From contig JACRLJ010000077.1 in the NCBI GenBank assembly GCA_016215105.1, positions 1 through 63,878 on the forward strand: 63,878 nucleotides of DNA, in the 5' to 3' direction. Under the pieces are notes generated by a model, which was not told the origin of the DNA, ran no database searches, and was given only the letters and a program-made list of their open reading frames with translations. Positions 59,510 to 63,878 of the stretch are shown piece after piece. The translations under genes were made by a program, and so were the position numbers. The stretch's first letter is position 1, and the number at the start of each line of letters is the position of its first letter. This stretch comes from Candidatus Hydrogenedentota bacterium. GTDB lineage: Bacteria > Hydrogenedentota > Hydrogenedentia > Hydrogenedentales > SLHB01.

Positions 59510-61331
59510 AAGTTCGTCTAGTCATCTCGTGCCTGCTATGGATTGGCGCTACCGCAATAGCCGCCGCGCAGACCGGCCCAGTGCCCGCGAAACCGTCGCT
59601 TGCGACAGAGGTGAAGCTCGCGTCGGACGCAGGGCGCCCGGGTGAACCGATCCGCGCCGCAATTGTGGCCACGTTGAGCCCCGGTTGGCATATGAACGCT
59701 AACAAGCCGCTTGACAAGTACCTCATTCCGACGCAGATTACCTTTGAGCCTTCTGACAGCTTCCGTGTGGATGAAGTGGTCTATCCCGAGGCCCAGACGG
59801 TTCAACTCGCGTTCTCAGACAATCCGTTGGCGGTGTATGCGGGGACCATCGTAATTGGCGCGCAGTTTCACGCGGCGGACACCTTGGCTCCCGGGAGCTA
59901 TGTGATCAAAGGGACCATCCGCTATCAAGCGTGTAACGACGCCCAGTGTTTCGCCCCGCAGAAAGTCCCCGTCGAAATTCCCGTTACCGTGGTTCCGGTA
60001 TCGCAGGCATTGGCGGCAAAGGAAGCGGAGATCTTCGCGAAGTTGAACTTCACAGGCGTGGCTGGCGCAGTCTCTCCGGAAAGTGCGCCACAAGCGCCGA
60101 AGGAGACCGCCCCTGCCTCGGCGCCTGCCGCAGCGAAAGAAACTCCGGTGTCCGAGGAGAATTGGCGCTCACTGGCTGAGCGGTTTACGGTTGCTGGAGA
60201 AGGCGGTGGCTACAAGAACGCACAGGAATTCTTGGCCCTATTGGCCAGCGCCGAATCAGGCCAGACGCCACATGAGGCGGGGATGTTCGAGGGGAAGAGC
60301 CTTCTGTTGGTCCTGTTTCTCACATTGCTCGGCGGCCTTGCGCTTAATCTGACGCCGTGCGTGCTTCCGCTCATTCCCATCAATCTCGCGATCATCGGCG
60401 CCGGGGCCCGGGCGGGGTCGCGCAGCCGGGGCTTTATGCTCGGCGGCATGTACGGTCTGGGAATGGCGCTGGTCTACGGAGGACTCGGCGCCGCGGTCGT
60501 GCTGACGGCTTCCACGTTTGGTGGAGGAATTAACGCCTCGCCGTGGTTTAACGGGGCCATCGCAATCGTATTCATGCTGCTCGGTCTGGCCATGTTTGAC
60601 CTGATCGTAATTGATTTCTCCCGCTTCCAATCCAAATTCGGCATCAAGAAGAAGGAGAAAGGCAGCGTAGTCGTCGCGTTCGTCATGGGCGCAATCGCGG
60701 CGCTGTTAGCAGGGGCGTGCGTAGCCCCGGTCGTGATTGCGGTCATACTCTTTTCGCGCGACTTATACGCACAAGGCTCGATCGCGGGACTGCTGCTGCC
60801 TTTTGTGTTAGGCCTGGGCATGGCGTTGCCATGGCCGGTGGCGGGCGCGGGCATGTCCCTGTTGCCGAAGCCGGGCAAATGGATGATACGCGTGAAATAC
60901 GTTTTTGGCGTGGTCATCCTGGGGTTGGCGGTGTACTACGCGCACGAATCATATGGCCTATTCACAGCCCGCTCCGAAGCAAGCCGCCAAGCGGTCGAGG
61001 CCAGCGCCAACTCCTTGGCCGAAGAGGGCTGGACCACTTCGCTGGCAAGAGGCTTGGCCGAGGCGGAGAAGACCCAGAAGCCGGTGTTCATCGATTTCTG
61101 GGCGACCTGGTGCAAGAATTGTCTGGTGATGAACGAAACCACCTTCAAGGACTCGCAAGTCAAAGAACGCTTGAATCACTATGTGAAGGTCAAGTACCAG
61201 GCGGAATTCATGGACGAGCTACCGGCGCGGGATATCGTGCAATACTACGAGGTTGTCGGTTTGCCGTCCTATGTGATTCTACATCCGAACGCGAAGCTGT
61301 AACGGAGTTGCGCGCGAAATACCCCAGGTGA
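59506..61331 (+). CDS. dsbD: DsbD-like thiol:disulfide interchange protein, C-terminus frameshifted
   Basis: DsbD passes reducing power from cytosolic thioredoxin to the periplasm. The protein has a signal peptide, an N-terminal DsbD-alpha domain (DVVYPEAQTVQLAF-like, with IRYQACNDAQCFAPQKVPVE holding the CxxxxC pair), eight hydrophobic helices (NLTPCVLPLIPINLAI with one transport Cys, LLAGACVAPVVIAVILFSRD with the other), and a thioredoxin domain with WATWCKNCLVMNETTF (CxxC). The long frame stops at 61302 after VGLPSYVILHPNAKL. The expected end EAVTELRAKYPR is in another phase, ending at 61331, so about 12 codons near GLPSYVILHPN are missing. Electron-transfer Cys residues are intact. The GTG start overlaps the YyaL-type gene. 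Confidence 0.9.
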
Positions 61332-61378
61332 TTCGTGCTTCTCCTGGAAATGAACTCAAATAGAGAAGGACTTCAAAG

Positions 61379-61918
61379 ATGAAACGGACTTGTGTGGGTA
61401 TGGCCGTGATACTTGCGTTGGTAATGACCGCGAATTCTGCGTATGCGCAAGGTCCTGGCGCCGGACATAGCGGGATGGGGCCGTCTGGGCAAGACATCAT
61501 GAGCCGGATATTGTGCGACGTGGAAGGCTTGTGGTTCACTGCCACATTCGAGGCCAAACTGGATGCTGCCGCGCTTGACAAGTTGAAGCCGGTATGCCAG
61601 AAGGCCGCGGAGTCCCGTGCCAAAGAATCGGCCGTGGCAGATATGGGAGATCGGGCAAAACGCGCGATGACGATCAAAGGCGTTGGCGACGAGATGGCGA
61701 AGGCGGCTAAGGAAGCGCTGGGCGCGGACTCCGCCAAGCTGGAGGGCTGGTTCCAGAAGCGCGACGACGCCATGAAGGCCCTGGAAGAACGCCTGAAGAA
61801 TGCCGGTGGCGCCGCTCGCGGTCCGCAGCCTGCGCCGGCCCCGTCGACGCCGAACGCAGCTCAAGCGCCCGTTTCAGCTCCTGTTGCGCCAGTGGCTCCG
61901 CAAGCGATCAGTAAGTAA
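61379..61918 (+). CDS. Secreted helical protein of unknown function
   Basis: The 179-residue protein has a signal peptide (CVGMAVILALVMTANSAYA-Q), a Gly-rich start, a central alpha-helical region of about 100 residues with two Cys residues (SRILCDVEGLWFTATFEAKL, KLKPVCQKAAESRAKES) and a Pro/Ala-rich tail. The Cys pair could form a disulfide, in line with the DsbD-like gene about 48 bases upstream. No family is recognised. The ATG at 61379 follows AGAAGGACTTCAAAG. Confidence 0.7.
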   Translation: MKRTCVGMAVILALVMTANSAYAQGPGAGHSGMGPSGQDIMSRILCDVEGLWFTATFEAKLDAAALDKLKPVCQKAAESRAKESAVADMGDRAKRAMTIKGVGDEMAKAAKEALGADSAKLEGWFQKRDDAMKALEERLKNAGGAARGPQPAPAPSTPNAAQAPVSAPVAPVAPQAISK

Positions 61919-62021
61919 GACTGCTTTCTCGTCATCTGCTGGTGCGCCAGAACTAAACCGTATTGACGGTGACCGAGCTTGGTAATGTCACTTCGAGCAC
62001 GACCCTAAGCGCCTACGGGTA

Positions 62022-62046
62022 CGCCTGCGCTCGATGAGCGCAGGCG
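62022..62046. terminator. Strong palindrome, possible bidirectional transcript end
   Basis: CGCCTGCGCTC and GAGCGCAGGCG pair perfectly over 11 bp around GAT. There is no T-tract, so it may be a 3'-end hairpin or a REP-like element. Confidence 0.4.
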
Positions 62047-62155
62047 GTCCAGGCGATCATGAATCGTATTTTCGTGTACGCTGCCGACGGCGATACATTC
62101 GTCGTCCTATCCGCAGGATGTTGGGCTGGTCCGTTTGAAGACGCAGGCGGTGAAT

Positions 62156-62365
62156 CTATTTGGCGGACCGTTCGAGGTATTCCCGCACCGCTTTCAGAAT
62201 AGCTTCCAACGATTCCGCTTGGCGCCCACATTGTCCTATAATTTCGGCCAATCGTCCATTGGTTTTTGTGACTTCCTTTTTCACAAGGACCAATTGGATT
62301 GCTAACAATGCGATCATGACAATAATAAACGTCATATCCAGAATCATCGCCATCTCATCTCTCAT
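62156..62365 (-). CDS. Small membrane protein with a C-terminal helix
   Basis: The 69-residue frame starts MRDEMAMILD and has one membrane helix (MTFIIVMIALLAIQLVLV, about residues 11-28) and a charged amphipathic helix (RLAEIIGQCGRQAESLEAIL, then REYLERSAK). The ATG follows TTGGAGAATGTGCG. No family is recognised. It lies 64 bases downstream of cysE on the same strand and may be cotranscribed. Confidence 0.6.
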   Translation of the reverse strand: MRDEMAMILDMTFIIVMIALLAIQLVLVKKEVTKTNGRLAEIIGQCGRQAESLEAILKAVREYLERSAK

Positions 62366-62429
62366 CGCACATTCTCCAAGTTGCTAACCGACTTCGAGGG
62401 ACCTGCGATACCACCGTTACGGCAGAGAA

Positions 62430-63236
62430 CTAGATGCTGTAGTCGGAATATCCCGCGTCGGAGTGATTCATCTCTCTGGCCGGTTCATGGCCTGCGTGAT
62501 AATGCGTAACCTTGGCGGGCACGCCTACGGCTGTGCAATGCGGAGGGACGGGATCGAGGACGACGCTGCCTCCGCCGATGAGCGCGCCTTCACCAATTTC
62601 GACGTTGCCGAGGATTTTCGCGCCGGCGCCGATAGTCACGCCTTTTCGGATCTTCGGATGGCGGTCGCCGTGTTCCTTGCCCGTACCACCCAGCGTTACC
62701 TCGTGCAACATCGAGCCATTATCCTCGACCACGGCTGTTTCACCGATTACGACGCCGGTTGCGTGGTCCATGAGGATGCCCTTGCCAATGCGCGCCGCCG
62801 GATGAATATCCACGGCGAACACGGACGCAATACGGCTCTGCAAGTAATAGGCGAGCGGTCTACGGTCGTGTTTCCAGTAGTAGTTGGCGACCCGATAGGA
62901 CTGAATCGAATGAAACCCCTTGAAATAGAGCAAGGGGGTCGAGTAGCCGCCCGCCGCCGGATCACGGTCCACCACGGCTTGAATATCCGCGCGTATCGCC
63001 TCGCCTATCGCCGGGTCATGAGCGAAGGCCGTGTCAATCAGGTCGCGTAACGAGATGGCGGGGATGGTGGCGCTTTCAAGTTTGCTGGCCAGGTGGAAGC
63101 TGAGCGCGTCTTCGAGTGTCTTGTGGTTGAGCACGACAGAGTAAAGGAAGCTAGCCAAGAGCGGTTCGCGCTCCGCGTCGCTCGCCACCTCCGTCCGTAT
63201 CTTTTCCCAGACCGGATCGCCAACCCGTTCGCTCAT
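62430..63236 (-). CDS. cysE: Serine O-acetyltransferase
   Basis: CysE acetylates serine with acetyl-CoA, the first step of cysteine synthesis. The 268-residue protein has an N-terminal helical domain (EPLLASFLYSVVLNHKTLED, SLRDLIDTAFAHDPAI) and a left-handed beta-helix: SVFAVDIHPAARIGKGILMD, HATGVVIGETAVVEDNGSML, EVTLGGTGKEHGDRHPKI and IGAGAKILGNVEIGEGALIG. The catalytic Asp/His residues (DHATG, GDRHPKI) are present. The tail beyond the helix is longer than in short CysE forms. The ATG follows AGGGAGATGGGCA. No cysK is adjacent. Confidence 0.95.
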   Translation of the reverse strand: MSERVGDPVWEKIRTEVASDAEREPLLASFLYSVVLNHKTLEDALSFHLASKLESATIPAISLRDLIDTAFAHDPAIGEAIRADIQAVVDRDPAAGGYSTPLLYFKGFHSIQSYRVANYYWKHDRRPLAYYLQSRIASVFAVDIHPAARIGKGILMDHATGVVIGETAVVEDNGSMLHEVTLGGTGKEHGDRHPKIRKGVTIGAGAKILGNVEIGEGALIGGGSVVLDPVPPHCTAVGVPAKVTHYHAGHEPAREMNHSDAGYSDYSI

Positions 63237-63485
63237 TGCCCATCTCCCTGAAGTTCATCAGTTTCAAGAACGGCTTGGCCAACCCTGTGCGCTTAATGCC
63301 GTTGTTGCTTTGACACCGGCGTCCGTCCCATCTTGGAGATGTTACCGAAGGCACAGACCGCCAAAGCCGCCGGAAGTATACACGCCGGTTCAGGCCGAAC
63401 GGAAACCGGCTGTCTGATCTCGGCGCTATGCGCAGGCGGTCTGAAGTGTTGCGGCCTGAGCGAAAAGGAATTGTGTCTGGGGCGG

Positions 63486-63878
63486 CTACTGCCCCGGCGA
63501 GTTCAACGCGCTGGAGATGATGCCTAGCAGGTCCGTCACCCGGTACGGTTTCTGGATAAACCCCGCAAGACCGTGTTGCCCGAATCTCTCCATGGTGTCT
63601 TCTTCAGAGAACCCGCTGCTAAGTATAACCTTGGCGTCTCGTCGAAGCTGGCGAATCTCTTGGAAAACTTCTCCGCCATCTTTGTACGGCATCGTCATGT
63701 CGAGCAGGACCAAGCTGATCTTATCCGCATTGTCCCGAAACCTCTCGACGCCCTGGCGGCCATCGCCTGCGGTGATCACCCGATATCCCGCCCGTTCCAG
63801 CGCCTTGACGGTCAAGTTGCGAACGGCCGCTTCGTCGTCGACGACCAGGATCGTCCTGCCAGCGCGTTTGTCGGTCTG
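63486..63878 (-). CDS. C-terminal receiver domain, 5' part outside the window
   Basis: The frame is open to the window edge and ends at 63486. Visible are RTILVVDDEAAVRNLTVKAL, the phospho-acceptor Asp in LVLLDMTMPYKDG, LSSGFSEED and the Lys of FIQKPYRV. The chain continues upstream of the receiver (QTDKRAG...), so this is probably the C-terminal receiver of a hybrid histidine kinase rather than a stand-alone regulator. An internal ATG at 63815 would cut off the acidic pocket and is rejected. Confidence 0.8.
   Translation of the reverse strand, partial: QTDKRAGRTILVVDDEAAVRNLTVKALERAGYRVITAGDGRQGVERFRDNADKISLVLLDMTMPYKDGGEVFQEIRQLRRDAKVILSSGFSEEDTMERFGQHGLAGFIQKPYRVTDLLGIISSALNSPGQ

Overview
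The window reads as a chromosomal segment of an uncultured Gram-negative bacterium with moderately high GC. Outer-membrane biology is explicit: lpxA and lpxB for lipid A, a MacAB/TolC-type export operon, periplasmic lipoproteins and a DsbD-like protein. Several Tat-exported Gfo/Idh/MocA oxidoreductases, a TIM-barrel sugar isomerase, a GH38 mannosidase, REP-like palindromes and a 29-residue bS22-like ribosomal peptide suggest a Planctomycetota/Verrucomicrobiota/Hydrogenedentota-type lineage. That placement is inference; no 16S gene is present.

Layout. 1-2.4 kb: a 5'-truncated unknown gene, an IPT/TIG secreted protein and an Lgt-like enzyme. 2.5-6.9 kb (minus): sugar-binding lipoprotein, purA, a DUF1844 protein, the 29-aa bS22-like peptide, ndk, and tRNA-Cys/tRNA-Leu behind a good promoter. 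7.2-14.8 kb (plus): lpxA, a GnnA-like oxidoreductase, lpxB, polA, rho and an intrinsic terminator. 14.9-19.1 kb: two membrane proteins of similar layout converging on a broken GH38 gene. 19.8-25.8 kb: response regulators, tRNA-Phe and tRNA-Thr, a Tat oxidoreductase, and glnB-glnA with promoter and terminator. 25.8-30.1 kb: an accessory-looking stretch with a uroporphyrinogen-decarboxylase-family remnant, a sugar isomerase and a duplicated membrane-protein gene separated by REP-like palindromes. 30.1-45 kb: a broken clpA, a coiled-coil membrane protein, a GT-C-like membrane protein, a HAD phosphatase, an Rrf2 regulator, two paralogous Gfo/Idh proteins with YceI-like and ApbE genes, deoC and an HD-GYP protein. 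45-50 kb: a tripartite efflux operon with a broken tolC. 51-52 kb: two small Lys-rich secreted proteins. 52-57 kb: livKHMGF, whose LivG carries an unusual predicted transmembrane insertion. 57-62 kb: a broken YyaL-type gene and a DsbD-like gene with a shifted C-terminus. 62-63.9 kb: a small membrane protein, cysE and a partial receiver domain.

Two points stand out. First, LivG has about 90 extra residues with two predicted membrane spans between Walker A and the Q-loop. Second, six conserved genes (ndk, GH38, clpA, tolC, yyaL, dsbD) each lack an internal or terminal block while the flanking coding sequence is preserved, usually with a frame change. This is either real gene decay or a systematic deletion artefact of the assembly, and it should be settled before any metabolic interpretation.
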